Source: Celerinatantimonas sp046054195 (GTDB taxonomy: Bacteria; Pseudomonadota; Gammaproteobacteria; Enterobacterales; Celerinatantimonadaceae). Taken from it: a stretch of 64,000 nucleotides of DNA. The stretch is from the NCBI RefSeq assembly GCF_046054195.1, contig NZ_JBEQCS010000020.1:1-64000 (forward strand). The letters run 5' to 3'. The translations under genes and the position numbers were made by a program. The notes beneath the pieces are model-generated. The model saw nothing but the letters and a program-made list of their open reading frames with translations. It ran no database searches and was not told the DNA's origin. Below, piece after piece: positions 25,184 through 33,291 of the stretch. Each line of letters begins with the position of its first letter. Position 1 is the first letter of the stretch.

Positions 25184-26176
25184 ATGCAGCCATTATTGCA
25201 AGTTAACCATCTCACGATTACCAACAGCGACGGGGTAAAATTAGTCGATGATGTTTCGTTTTCACTCAATCAAGGACAAATGCTTGGTTTAGTCGGTGAA
25301 AGTGGCTCAGGGAAAACGCTCACTTGCCGCGCCATTATGCGGCTATTGCCCAATCCATCGCTTCATATCAGCTCTGGCGAAGTGCTCTTTCAAGGACAAG
25401 ATATTTTAAAACTATCGGAGCGTCAGATGCGCCGCGTTCGCGGTCAAGGCATTGGCATGATTTTTCAAAATCCGGCCACTCACATCGATCCGCTGATGAG
25501 CATTGGTCAGCAGATGATGGAAGGACTCAAACAAAGCCAAAAACTCAAACGCGCCGATGCTCGCCAACGCGCTGTAGAGCTGTTAACTCAGGTCGGGATC
25601 CCATCGCCTAAAGAACGATTAAATAACTACGCTCATGAGTTTTCAGGCGGCATGCGCCAGCGAGCGATGATCGCTATTGCGCTTTCGTGCAACCCACAAG
25701 TGTTAATTGCCGATGAACCAACGACCGCATTGGATGTAACGGTTCAGGCCCAAATACTTAAGCTACTCAATGAGCTGCAACAGCAACACCAACTCGCAAT
25801 TATTATGATCACCCACGACTTAGGCGTGGTTGCACAAACTTGCGATCAAACCGCCGTGTTATACGGTGGCAGATTATGTGAAACCGCCCCGACACGCGCA
25901 TTATTAAGTCAGCCTAACCATCCTTACACGCAAGGGCTGATTAGCTGCCAACCATCGGCGAATCAAAGCGCAACTGGGGCACTTAAAACAATTGCAGGAA
26001 CACCACCGGTTGCCAGCCATATGCCTCAAGGATGTCGCTTTCATCCGCGCTGCCCGAACGAGCAAAAGATCTGTGAGAGTCAAGTTCCAAAACTTTGCAA
26101 AACCAGCCACAGCCATGAGCATTCTCTGGCATGCCATTTCCCGCTGAATGCACAAAAGGTTTGTCATCATGAGTAA
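25184..26176 (+). CDS. Peptide ABC transporter ATPase 1 (DppD type)
   Basis: This 330-residue ATPase has Walker A GESGSGKT, Q-loop FQNPATHIDPLM, signature SGGMRQR, Walker B VLIADEPTTALD and the H-loop THD. The C-terminal oligopeptide-transporter extension carries Cys residues typical of this subfamily (GCRFHPRCPNEQKIC), likely an iron-sulfur or zinc site. It lies 5 bases after the DppC gene and overlaps the next ATPase gene by 8 bases. Confidence 0.9.
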   Translation: MQPLLQVNHLTITNSDGVKLVDDVSFSLNQGQMLGLVGESGSGKTLTCRAIMRLLPNPSLHISSGEVLFQGQDILKLSERQMRRVRGQGIGMIFQNPATHIDPLMSIGQQMMEGLKQSQKLKRADARQRAVELLTQVGIPSPKERLNNYAHEFSGGMRQRAMIAIALSCNPQVLIADEPTTALDVTVQAQILKLLNELQQQHQLAIIMITHDLGVVAQTCDQTAVLYGGRLCETAPTRALLSQPNHPYTQGLISCQPSANQSATGALKTIAGTPPVASHMPQGCRFHPRCPNEQKICESQVPKLCKTSHSHEHSLACHFPLNAQKVCHHE

Positions 26177-27161
26177 CGCGTTAGTTGAGATTACTAATCT
26201 CAATGTCACATTTTCACTAAGCACCGGCCTTTTTAAAAAGCAGCAGCTGCATGCTGTTAATGATGTGTCATTGAGCATTGAACCTGGGTCAATCGTTGGG
26301 CTAGTTGGGGAATCCGGTAGCGGCAAAAGTACACTAGGGCGCGCCTTATTACAGCTTGAGAAAAGCTCTGGCGGTACAATTTATTTTGATGGCTTAGATT
26401 TAAGCGCCGCAACCTTTGCTGATTTACGAGCGCTGCGCCAACAGACTGCCATGATCTTTCAAGACCCATTTAGCTCATTTAACCCTCGGCAAACAATCGG
26501 CCAAGCTATCAGCGAAGTGCTTAGAGTGCATAACAAACGTCCCAAAGAGCTCATTGATGCACGGGTCGATGAGCTCTTAACGCTCACTGGTTTAAGCCGC
26601 GATTATAAAGACCGATATCCATCCCAGCTCAGTGGCGGTCAGTGTCAACGAGCCGCTATTGCTCGCTCTTTGGCCATTGAACCAAGGCTCATTGTGGCCG
26701 ATGAATGTGTGGCAGCACTAGATGTTTCAATTCAGGCACAGATTGTCAATTTACTCGATGATTTGAGTAAAAAGATGGGCTTAACAATTTTATTTATCGC
26801 CCATGATTTGGCCATTGTCCGGCATTTATGCGATGCAATCGCCATTATGTATCTGGGGCGGATTGTCGAAACAGGGCCAACAGATGTAATTTTTGACAGC
26901 CCTCGACACCCATACACCGCTGCACTATTAAGTGCCATTCCAGACATCAATCCAGATAACTCGCTAGAGCAAGTTAGCTTAATGGGAGAGCCACCAAGCC
27001 CATTAAATTTACCATCGGGCTGCGCTTTTCATACTCGCTGTCATAAAGCAACCGCTGAGTGTGGCAAAGCTCTCCCACCACAAATGCAAATAAACAATCA
27101 TCAAAGCTATGCCTGTATCTTGCCCATGGAAGCGGCAAACAGCTTACCGAATGAGGAATAA
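26169..27161 (+). CDS. Peptide ABC transporter ATPase 2 (DppF type)
   Basis: This 330-residue ATPase has Walker A GESGSGKS, FQDPFSSFNPRQTI, signature SGGQCQRAAI and Walker B LIVADECVAALD, in which the usual Pro after Glu is Cys, a small oddity next to the catalytic Glu. The C-terminal extension again carries Cys residues (GCAFHTRCHKATAEC). The ATG at 26169 has AAGG nine bases upstream and overlaps the end of the DppD gene; a start 21 bases earlier is less likely. Confidence 0.88.
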   Translation: MSNALVEITNLNVTFSLSTGLFKKQQLHAVNDVSLSIEPGSIVGLVGESGSGKSTLGRALLQLEKSSGGTIYFDGLDLSAATFADLRALRQQTAMIFQDPFSSFNPRQTIGQAISEVLRVHNKRPKELIDARVDELLTLTGLSRDYKDRYPSQLSGGQCQRAAIARSLAIEPRLIVADECVAALDVSIQAQIVNLLDDLSKKMGLTILFIAHDLAIVRHLCDAIAIMYLGRIVETGPTDVIFDSPRHPYTAALLSAIPDINPDNSLEQVSLMGEPPSPLNLPSGCAFHTRCHKATAECGKALPPQMQINNHQSYACILPMEAANSLPNEE

Positions 27162-27164
27162 ACC

Positions 27165-28679
27165 ATGTTGCATCATTTAAAGCACAACCTATTAAAGTAC
27201 CTGTCGCTCAGCGTGCTGGCATTTAGCGCCATGGCACAATCAGCGGTGTTAACCATTGGCCGCGGCGCTGATAGCACCACTTTTGACCCGATTAACTCAA
27301 CGCAAAATAATGACAACTGGATCTTTTCCAATGTCTTTGATCCACTGGTTCGCGTTGATAAATCAGGGACCAAACTGCTCCCAGGCATCGCCAAAAGCTG
27401 GAAAATTTCCAAAGATGGCAAAACTTACACCTTCACACTGCGCGATGCTAAGTTTTCAAATGGTGAACCAGTTACCGCAGAAGATGCCGCATTTAGTCTG
27501 CGCCGTATTCGTGATGATAAAAAATCACTATGGCAAGACAGCTATAAAATCATGCAAAAAATCACAGCAGCGGATGAACACACGCTGGTTATTGAGCTAA
27601 AAGCGCCATCTGTTCCATTTTTATCGTCTTTAGCGCTGCCTAATGCATCAGTCATTCCAGAAGCTTATTTTAAAAAAGTAGGCGAAGAAACATTTGCTCA
27701 AAAACCTATTGGTTCAGGCGCTTTTGTGGTTAAACAGTGGAGTCGCGGCGAAGCGGTTATCTTGCGTAAAAACCCTTACTACTGGGAAAAAAATCGTGTC
27801 AAACTGGATGGGGTCAACTGGCTGACTATTCCTGACAGTAATACCCGGATGTTGAAAATGCAGGCCGGCGAACTCGATGCGGCAATTAACGTTCCATTCT
27901 CTCGGATTAAATCATTAGAAAACGATCCTAATCTAACAGTACATTTGGATGCTTCAACACGCGAAGATCACCTGTTGATCAACCATGCTCACAAACCATT
28001 AAACGATGTCAAAGTCCGCCGCGCGATTGACTATGCCATTAATAAAGAATCCATTATTAACGCCATTACTTTTGGTTACGGCACTGTCGCTAATTCATAT
28101 ATTCCTAAAGGCGCTCTTTATTACAACCACCGCAATAAAAACCGCCCATACGATCCTGCCAAAGCTAAAGAGCTGCTAAAAGAAGCGGGGGTTAGCCACT
28201 TAACCCTGAAATATCTGGTTAACGCCGGCAATGAAGTAGACGAGCAAATTGCGGTACTACTTCAGCAGCAGCTTGCCAAAGTCGGGATTAAAGCCAATTT
28301 AGTAAAAGTTGATCCAAGCCAGAGCTGGGGCATGTTAGTCGATGGTGATTACGATATTTCGGTGAACTACTGGACCAACGATATTCTAGACCCAGACCAA
28401 AAAACCACCTTTGTCTTGGGTAACGATGCCAACATGAACTACATGACTCGTTACAACAATCCAAAAGTGACCGAATTAGTAGCCAAAGCCCGTCTTGAAA
28501 CAGACCCAGCTAAACGTAAAAAAATGTACTATCAGCTGCAGAAAATGGCCAAATCAGACGTCAACTGGATTGATTTGTATTACAGCCCATATCGCAACGT
28601 TTCTAAGAAAACTGTGAAAAATTTCTTCCAGAACCCTCTGGGACGCTTCTTCTTAGAAGACACTTACATTGCTGATTAA
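27165..28679 (+). CDS. Peptide/signal-binding lipid-free periplasmic protein (DppA/OppA type)
   Basis: This 504-residue SBP_bac_5 protein has a signal peptide (cleavage likely near AMAQSA). The mature start VLTIGRGADSTTFDPINSTQNND fits the family, and the middle segments FSLRRIRDD and PIGSGAFVVKQWSRG are typical of dipeptide/oligopeptide binders. It completes the ABC system begun at 23365, with the binding-protein gene last in the operon. By analogy with PipR-linked transporters it may bind an ethanolamine- or amino-acid-derived plant amide instead of, or as well as, peptides. GAGGA lies 7 bases before the ATG. A rho-independent terminator follows at 28704. Confidence 0.88.
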   Translation: MLHHLKHNLLKYLSLSVLAFSAMAQSAVLTIGRGADSTTFDPINSTQNNDNWIFSNVFDPLVRVDKSGTKLLPGIAKSWKISKDGKTYTFTLRDAKFSNGEPVTAEDAAFSLRRIRDDKKSLWQDSYKIMQKITAADEHTLVIELKAPSVPFLSSLALPNASVIPEAYFKKVGEETFAQKPIGSGAFVVKQWSRGEAVILRKNPYYWEKNRVKLDGVNWLTIPDSNTRMLKMQAGELDAAINVPFSRIKSLENDPNLTVHLDASTREDHLLINHAHKPLNDVKVRRAIDYAINKESIINAITFGYGTVANSYIPKGALYYNHRNKNRPYDPAKAKELLKEAGVSHLTLKYLVNAGNEVDEQIAVLLQQQLAKVGIKANLVKVDPSQSWGMLVDGDYDISVNYWTNDILDPDQKTTFVLGNDANMNYMTRYNNPKVTELVAKARLETDPAKRKKMYYQLQKMAKSDVNWIDLYYSPYRNVSKKTVKNFFQNPLGRFFLEDTYIAD

Positions 28680-28703
28680 TTAACGGTTTAACCATTTCAA
28701 TAT

Positions 28704-28745
28704 AAGGCCTATTCGAGATCTTACGCAGTCTCGGATGGGCCTTTT
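28704..28745 (+). terminator. Terminator after the peptide transporter operon
   Basis: A 15-bp stem (AAGGCCTATTCGAGA with TCTCGGATGGGCCTT, two G-U pairs) is followed by TTT. It closes the pip2-dpp operon. Confidence 0.8.
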
Positions 28746-28787
28746 TGTCACCATATCATCCAATTAATACGCCCAATAAATCCCTGC

Positions 28788-28916
28788 CAGTCGTTATACA
28801 AATCAGATAAGCTACAGGTTCGTCTGATTGATAATCAAATTGCTCAGTCTCTATATCAAAGCTTAGGATTTATTGAAAATGTTCGCTACAAGCGCTATTT
28901 CAAAGAGTTAAGTTAA
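28788..28916 (+). pseudogene. C-terminal remnant of a GNAT acetyltransferase gene
   Basis: One open frame ending in TAA at 28916 translates to a typical GNAT C-terminus: QVRLIDNQIAQSLYQSLGF followed by IENVRYKRYF. The N..A..LY..LGF pattern is the acetyl-CoA-fold end of the family. No start or acetyl-CoA-binding loop is found upstream, where the terminator of the transporter operon lies. It is therefore a fragment left by a deletion. A complete but different GNAT gene lies at 29367. Confidence 0.55.
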
Positions 28917-28954
28917 TAAGCAAAATGCACGACAAGGATTACAAGGAACACGCG

Positions 28955-29332
28955 ATGAGTTTAGTCACCAATTTTGGTCAAATTAGTGCCGATAAACATG
29001 TTTTCAGTTGGCCTGATGAGGGTAGCACTCGCTCATTTCACTGCAAAAATGAGATTTGCGATAGTGCGATAAGTTTGTCGCATCAACTCATTTTATTGTT
29101 AACCCGACAACCTATGACGCAAACCTGTAATCAACTGGTTGGCCTTAATCATAATGGTAATATTCGCTTTGAAATAGCCGCTCCCGATGACTACGAGTTT
29201 TACTACTTAAGTGCTCATGTTCGCTTTGAAACAGCTGTTGTTTGTATTAACCGTGCAAAGCAAAAACTCGACTGGTTTTATGCTATCGACCCACAAACCG
29301 GTCAGCTAAGTTCACTCAACCGCGCTTACTAG
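28955..29332 (+). CDS. Hypothetical protein, 125 residues
   Basis: I do not recognise this protein. It is soluble, has no signal peptide or membrane segment and contains scattered Cys residues (FHCKNEICDS; TCNQL; VVCINRAKQ). It ends in DPQTGQLSSLNRAY. AAGGA is well spaced before the ATG at 28955; an in-frame ATG at 28925 is less favoured. The GNAT gene starts 34 bases downstream, so the two may be co-transcribed. Confidence 0.6.
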   Translation: MSLVTNFGQISADKHVFSWPDEGSTRSFHCKNEICDSAISLSHQLILLLTRQPMTQTCNQLVGLNHNGNIRFEIAAPDDYEFYYLSAHVRFETAVVCINRAKQKLDWFYAIDPQTGQLSSLNRAY

Positions 29333-29366
29333 CCGATACATAAAAAGAAACGAACAAGGATGTTGA

Positions 29367-29837
29367 ATGAACTACGCCCTTCGCCAAGCACAAGACTCAG
29401 ATCTCGACTTTCTGATTCATTTACGCAAACTCACCATGACCAAATACCTTAAGCAAGTTGGTATGCCAGTGACACAAGAAGCTTACTTAAGCCGAGTTTT
29501 ATATGAATTTGAGCACGCCAAGATTGTAACCGTTGATGGGCAAAATGCTGGGTTATTTAAAGCTAAATTTGATGAACAAAGTCATGAATGGTATTTAGCG
29601 CAAATTCAAATCCATCCCGATTATCAAAACCGGCAGATTGCCAACGGCTTAATTAGCGACCTGATTGATAAAGCTCACGCAAGCGGTGTTGGCGTGAGTT
29701 TGAATGTTCTCAAAACAAATCCGGCTAAACGCTTGTATGAACGATTGGGGTTTGTCGCCGTTAGTGAGAATCAATTTGAATTTCATATGAAATGCCAATG
29801 TCCTGCAACAGCTCAAGATGAGCCGTCAATAGATTAA
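29367..29837 (+). CDS. GNAT family N-acetyltransferase
   Basis: This 156-residue protein has the GNAT fold: an N-terminal ALRQAQDSDLDFLIHLRKLTM, the core strand LAQIQIHPDYQNRQIANGLI (acetyl-CoA pyrophosphate loop, here QNRQIAN instead of Q..G.G) and the end LNVLKTNPAKRLYERLGF. It should transfer an acetyl group to a small amine or protein N-terminus; the substrate is unknown. The loop lacks the usual glycines, which is acceptable in some subfamilies. Confidence 0.8.
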   Translation: MNYALRQAQDSDLDFLIHLRKLTMTKYLKQVGMPVTQEAYLSRVLYEFEHAKIVTVDGQNAGLFKAKFDEQSHEWYLAQIQIHPDYQNRQIANGLISDLIDKAHASGVGVSLNVLKTNPAKRLYERLGFVAVSENQFEFHMKCQCPATAQDEPSID

Positions 29838-29898
29838 TGCCTTGCCTTGTTACGTCATAAATAATGATTGATTCGACTCTCGATTCAGTTATATTTAC

Positions 29899-29910
29899 CT
29901 GTATATACTA
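29899..29910. promoter_or_regulatory. HutC-like box upstream of the aminotransferase gene
   Basis: CTGTATATACTA matches the palindrome TTGTATATACAA at 10 of 12 positions. It overlaps a possible -10 hexamer (TATACT) 50-60 bases upstream of the start codon. Confidence 0.45.
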
Positions 29911-29960
29911 ATTTTGAATAATCGATTTAAACCAAAACAGTGCATACCCAAGGAGAGTTC

Positions 29961-31085
29961 ATGCCTAACGCATCCCCATCTATCCACTCACTGGTCAGTC
30001 AGCATGTCCAGCCACTTGCAAACTACAACGCCGGACTCTCTTTAGAAGAACTGAAAAAGCGCTATAACGTCACTAAAATTGCCAAACTTGCCAGTAATGA
30101 GAACCCTTTTGGCACACCCGAAGCCGTTGCCAATGTGCTAAATGATGCTGGAAACTTGGCCTATTATCCAGACCCAAACTGCACCGAACTTCGCGAGCTA
30201 TTAGCGCAAAAATTTAACGTTGATGCACAATCATTGGTCTTTGGTAATGGCTCAGAAGACATCATCAGCATTCTCTGCCGAGTGTTTTTAGAAGCAGGTG
30301 ATAATGTACTCACCATCGTGCCCTCATTTGGTCTGCATATTTTATATCCGCAGTCATGTGGCGCGAATGTGTTGATTGCCGAAATGACTGATTCGCTTGA
30401 ATTTGACATCGAAAAAATTGTCCAGCTGTTACAATCTCACCAACCTAAACTATTTTTTATCGCAAGCCCCAGTAACCCGGTTGGCACAGCGCTCAACGGT
30501 GGGCAAATTCAAACCATTCTTGATGCCTTGAGCGACAAAACGCTCTTAGTCTTTGATGAAGCCTATTATGAATATGCACAAACAGATGCAGATTACCCAG
30601 ATGTTCAACAAATTCTTGAGCACTCAGGCAAACCTTACATTCTGCTGCGCACGTTATCCAAAGCCTATTCACTGGCAGGGCTTCGAGTTGGTTATGGCAT
30701 TTGCTCCGAGCCAAGCATCGCTGGCTACATTGACAAACTGCGCACGCCGTTTAACGTGAATCGTATCGCCCAAAAGGCAGCAGTAGCGGCATTAAATGAC
30801 ACGACTCACTTAGAAAAAACCTTAACGTGGAATACGCAAGCTCGCCCAACGCTCTTAGAGCAACTCAATGAATTGGGAATTAGTGCTGCCCCATCGCACG
30901 GCAATTTTCTCTTTTTTAAAACAGATTTTCCAGCAACTGAGCTGGCTGAGGAGCTCTTAAAGCATGGTGTTATTATTAAGCCTTGGCTTGAAAAAGGTTA
31001 TGAAAACTACCTGCGCGTATCCATTGGTACGCAAGATGAAAACGAACATTTTCTAGCAGCATTAAAAACTATCATAAACGCCTAA
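29961..31085 (+). CDS. HisC-like PLP aminotransferase (class I/II)
   Basis: This 374-residue aminotransferase resembles histidinol-phosphate aminotransferase. It has SNENPFGTP near the N-terminus, VFGNGSEDIISILCR, SPSNPVGT, the Asp/Tyr pair in FDEAYYEY, the PLP lysine in TLSKAYSLAGLRVGYG and the C-terminal Arg in YLRVSIGT. No other his biosynthesis genes adjoin, so a catabolic role is more likely than histidine synthesis, for instance on imidazolepyruvate or an aromatic 2-oxoacid. The ATG at 29961 has AAGGAG six bases upstream. A HutC-like box lies in its promoter, which ties it to the HisD-like operon downstream and to the HutC-family gene at 39954. Confidence 0.85.
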   Translation: MPNASPSIHSLVSQHVQPLANYNAGLSLEELKKRYNVTKIAKLASNENPFGTPEAVANVLNDAGNLAYYPDPNCTELRELLAQKFNVDAQSLVFGNGSEDIISILCRVFLEAGDNVLTIVPSFGLHILYPQSCGANVLIAEMTDSLEFDIEKIVQLLQSHQPKLFFIASPSNPVGTALNGGQIQTILDALSDKTLLVFDEAYYEYAQTDADYPDVQQILEHSGKPYILLRTLSKAYSLAGLRVGYGICSEPSIAGYIDKLRTPFNVNRIAQKAAVAALNDTTHLEKTLTWNTQARPTLLEQLNELGISAAPSHGNFLFFKTDFPATELAEELLKHGVIIKPWLEKGYENYLRVSIGTQDENEHFLAALKTIINA

Positions 31086-31092
31086 AATACAG

Positions 31093-31117
31093 GCTGGGCG
31101 CACCTTAAGCGCCCGGC
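31093..31117 (+). terminator. GC-rich stem-loop after the aminotransferase gene
   Basis: GCTGGGCGC pairs with GCGCCCGGC (one G-U pair) around a 7-base loop, 7 bases after the stop codon. There is no T-run, so efficiency is uncertain. Confidence 0.5.
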
Positions 31118-31292
31118 TCGATTCGCTCTAAAACCTTTCCCCTGACACTTTATCCTATGCAACCCATCGTGCGATTTCACCGCGCGCCGCCCCCGTCAAA
31201 ATAGCGCTACAACGACAAGCACAAAAAAGCACCATTTTGATGCAATTAAGCATAGAATTTAACTAATTATGCACACTTTTAACGCATTGGTA

Positions 31293-31335
31293 ATATTTAA
31301 AATCACCTCATAAATAATATTTATATTTAAAATCA
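31293..31335 (+). promoter_or_regulatory. Direct repeat of ATATTTAAAATCA upstream of the ABC-HisD operon
   Basis: The 13-base string occurs at 31293 and 31323, exactly 30 bases (about three helical turns) apart, in the AT-rich 347-base gap between the aminotransferase and the binding-protein gene. The spacing suits a bound activator upstream of the promoter. The rest of the gap holds the sigma54-like and HutC-like elements listed separately. Confidence 0.35.
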
Positions 31336-31358
31336 ATTAGTTAAATATATTTTCGGGA

Positions 31359-31385
31359 TGGCACAATTGTTGAATGTATATACAT
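31359..31385 (+). promoter_or_regulatory. HutC-like palindrome with an adjoining sigma54-like element
   Basis: ATGTATATACAT at 31374-31385 is a perfect palindrome and the best HutC-like box in the window. Directly before it, TGGCACAATTGTTGAA (31359-31374) resembles a sigma54 promoter (TGGCAC-N5-TTGCA), but the critical -12 GC is GA. The palindrome would then cover the transcription start, a good place for a repressor. Confidence 0.5.
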
Positions 31386-31432
31386 ATATATTCATATGGC
31401 AATTAACCAGCATTACCCAGGGAGTATACGAG

Positions 31433-32419
31433 ATGAAGTTGACCAATTTTTCCAGTAAAGCAAGAAAGGCAACCTGTTTGATCGCGTTATTAGGCTCAAT
31501 GGCCGCCCAAGGAGCGAACCATATTGGCACTTTAAAAATGGGCGTTGAACCTTGGTTGGGCTATGGCCAGTGGTTTGTCGCAGCTAAAGACGGCTTATTT
31601 AAACAACAGGGATTTAATAAAGTTGATATCGTTAACTTCACCGAAGATAAAGATATTAATGCCGCCTTGGCAAGTGGCCAGATTGATGCTGCTAATATTG
31701 CAACCCACACGGCAATGGGCATGATTGGTGCAGGATTGCCAGTGAAAGCAGTCTTGCTACTTGATCAAAGTAATACCGCCGATGCGATGCTTGCATCCCC
31801 CAAAATTAAATCGCTTAAAGATCTCAAAGGTAAAAAAGTCGCTTATGAACAAGGCACCACCAGCGATATTTTACTGCACAGCGCTTTAAGCTCCGTGCAT
31901 ATGACTGATGCTGATATCGTTCCAGTGCCAATGCCAGCCTCAAACGCAGGTAGCGCCTTAATCGCTGGGCAAGTTCCAGTGGCTGTTACTTATGAGCCTT
32001 ATATCAGTGTTGCTAAGAAAAACGACCCAACATTAAAAATGCTCTACAGCGGCGCTTCAGATCCAGGCCTAATTAGTGATGTATTAGTCGTTCGCCAGTC
32101 AGTTATCGACAGACATCCAGAACAAGTTGCAGCACTGATTGCTGTTTGGAAAAAATCACTCGCGAACTACCGCCAACATACGCAGCGCGATCGCGCAATC
32201 ATCGCAAAAGCAGTTGGAGCGTCGCCAGAAGATCTAAAAACTGCGTTTGATGGCATCAAATATATCGATATCAAAACGAATAAAACGATGCTCGAAGGCG
32301 ACTTTCGTAGCAAAACGTTCCCTCACATCTTAAAAGCTGCGAAAAGCGCATCTTTGATACCAACTGATGTGAAATTTACCCAAGTTTTCGATGATTCTTT
32401 TGTCAAAAAAGCGAAGTAG
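31433..32419 (+). CDS. ABC transporter binding protein (NMT1/TauA-SsuA type)
   Basis: This 328-residue periplasmic binding protein has a signal peptide (ALLGSMAAQGA then NHIGTLKMGVEPWLGYG). The segment MGVEPWLGYGQWFVAAKDGLF and the later LKDLKGKKVAYEQGTTSD are typical of the NMT1/THI5 and nitrate/sulfonate/taurine group. The ligand could be a sulfonate, an aromatic acid or an imidazole compound. The ATG at 31433 is chosen for its GGGAG eight bases upstream; a longer frame from 31358 would run through the promoter elements. It is the first gene of an operon with permease, ATPase, HisD-like enzyme, kinase and two dehydrogenases. Confidence 0.87.
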   Translation: MKLTNFSSKARKATCLIALLGSMAAQGANHIGTLKMGVEPWLGYGQWFVAAKDGLFKQQGFNKVDIVNFTEDKDINAALASGQIDAANIATHTAMGMIGAGLPVKAVLLLDQSNTADAMLASPKIKSLKDLKGKKVAYEQGTTSDILLHSALSSVHMTDADIVPVPMPASNAGSALIAGQVPVAVTYEPYISVAKKNDPTLKMLYSGASDPGLISDVLVVRQSVIDRHPEQVAALIAVWKKSLANYRQHTQRDRAIIAKAVGASPEDLKTAFDGIKYIDIKTNKTMLEGDFRSKTFPHILKAAKSASLIPTDVKFTQVFDDSFVKKAK

Positions 32420-32431
32420 AAAGGAGCACGA

Positions 32432-33289
32432 ATGCCGGCAACAACTGCGCAGAGTCAAACGGTTATGAACACAAAGACGAAAGAGAAAAGAGCGAAAAAG
32501 CGTTGGTCACTATTTACCATTGGCCAGTCACCAACCAAATGGCAAGCCATCAGCTTAGGTCTAGCAACATTTATTGTACTGTTGTTGGGATGGTGGTTTG
32601 CCACCGCAACCGGACGGGTTAAGCCAATCTTTTTGCCCGGATTAAGCCATGTTTTCAGCCGCATGATAACGCTGACTGAAAATGGCATGTTGTGGTCCGA
32701 TATTCAAAGCAGCTTATATCGGATTGCCATCGCATTTGCGATTTCCTCAGTGATGTCTATCGTCATCGGGATCTTGGCGGGCTGTTATGGCTTTTTCAAA
32801 TCCGTCGTTGAGCCGCTCGTTGACTTCATTCGTTATATGCCAGTTGTTGCCTTCGTCCCTCTGACTATTTTGTGGGTCGGAACCGGTGACATTCAAAAAT
32901 TTTTAGTGATCTGGATCGGCACCTTTTTCCAACAAGTGCTGATGATGATTGATGCGGTTAAGCGTGTCCCGAAAGATTATATCGGCCTGGGGCGGACACT
33001 TGGTATGTCCGATAGCAGTATTTTACTGCGCATCGTGCTGCCCGCGGCCCTGCCCAATATCTGGGATGCCCTTCGCATTAGCCTCGGTTGGGCTTGGACC
33101 TGGCTGGTGTTGGCTGAGCTTGTTGCGTCAACATCAGGGCTGGGTTATCGAATTGTGGTCTCCCAGCGCTATTTTCAGACCGATACCATCATCGGCTACA
33201 TCTTGTTACTAGGCATACTTGGGCTGATTAGCGATCAGATCATGCGCGGCGCCGAAAAAGTTCTCTTTAAATACAATAAACGAGGTTAA
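32432..33289 (+). CDS. ABC transporter permease (TauC/SsuC type)
   Basis: This 285-residue inner-membrane permease has about six hydrophobic segments. The BPD_transp_1 region includes YMPVVAFVPLTILWVGTGD and the EAA loop GLGRTLGMSDSSILLRIVLPAALPN. An N-terminal hydrophilic, lysine-rich stretch of about 25 residues precedes TM1. It overlaps the ATPase gene at its stop codon (TAATG) and lies 12 bases after the binding-protein gene. Confidence 0.88.
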   Translation: MPATTAQSQTVMNTKTKEKRAKKRWSLFTIGQSPTKWQAISLGLATFIVLLLGWWFATATGRVKPIFLPGLSHVFSRMITLTENGMLWSDIQSSLYRIAIAFAISSVMSIVIGILAGCYGFFKSVVEPLVDFIRYMPVVAFVPLTILWVGTGDIQKFLVIWIGTFFQQVLMMIDAVKRVPKDYIGLGRTLGMSDSSILLRIVLPAALPNIWDALRISLGWAWTWLVLAELVASTSGLGYRIVVSQRYFQTDTIIGYILLLGILGLISDQIMRGAEKVLFKYNKRG

Positions 33290-33291
33290 TG

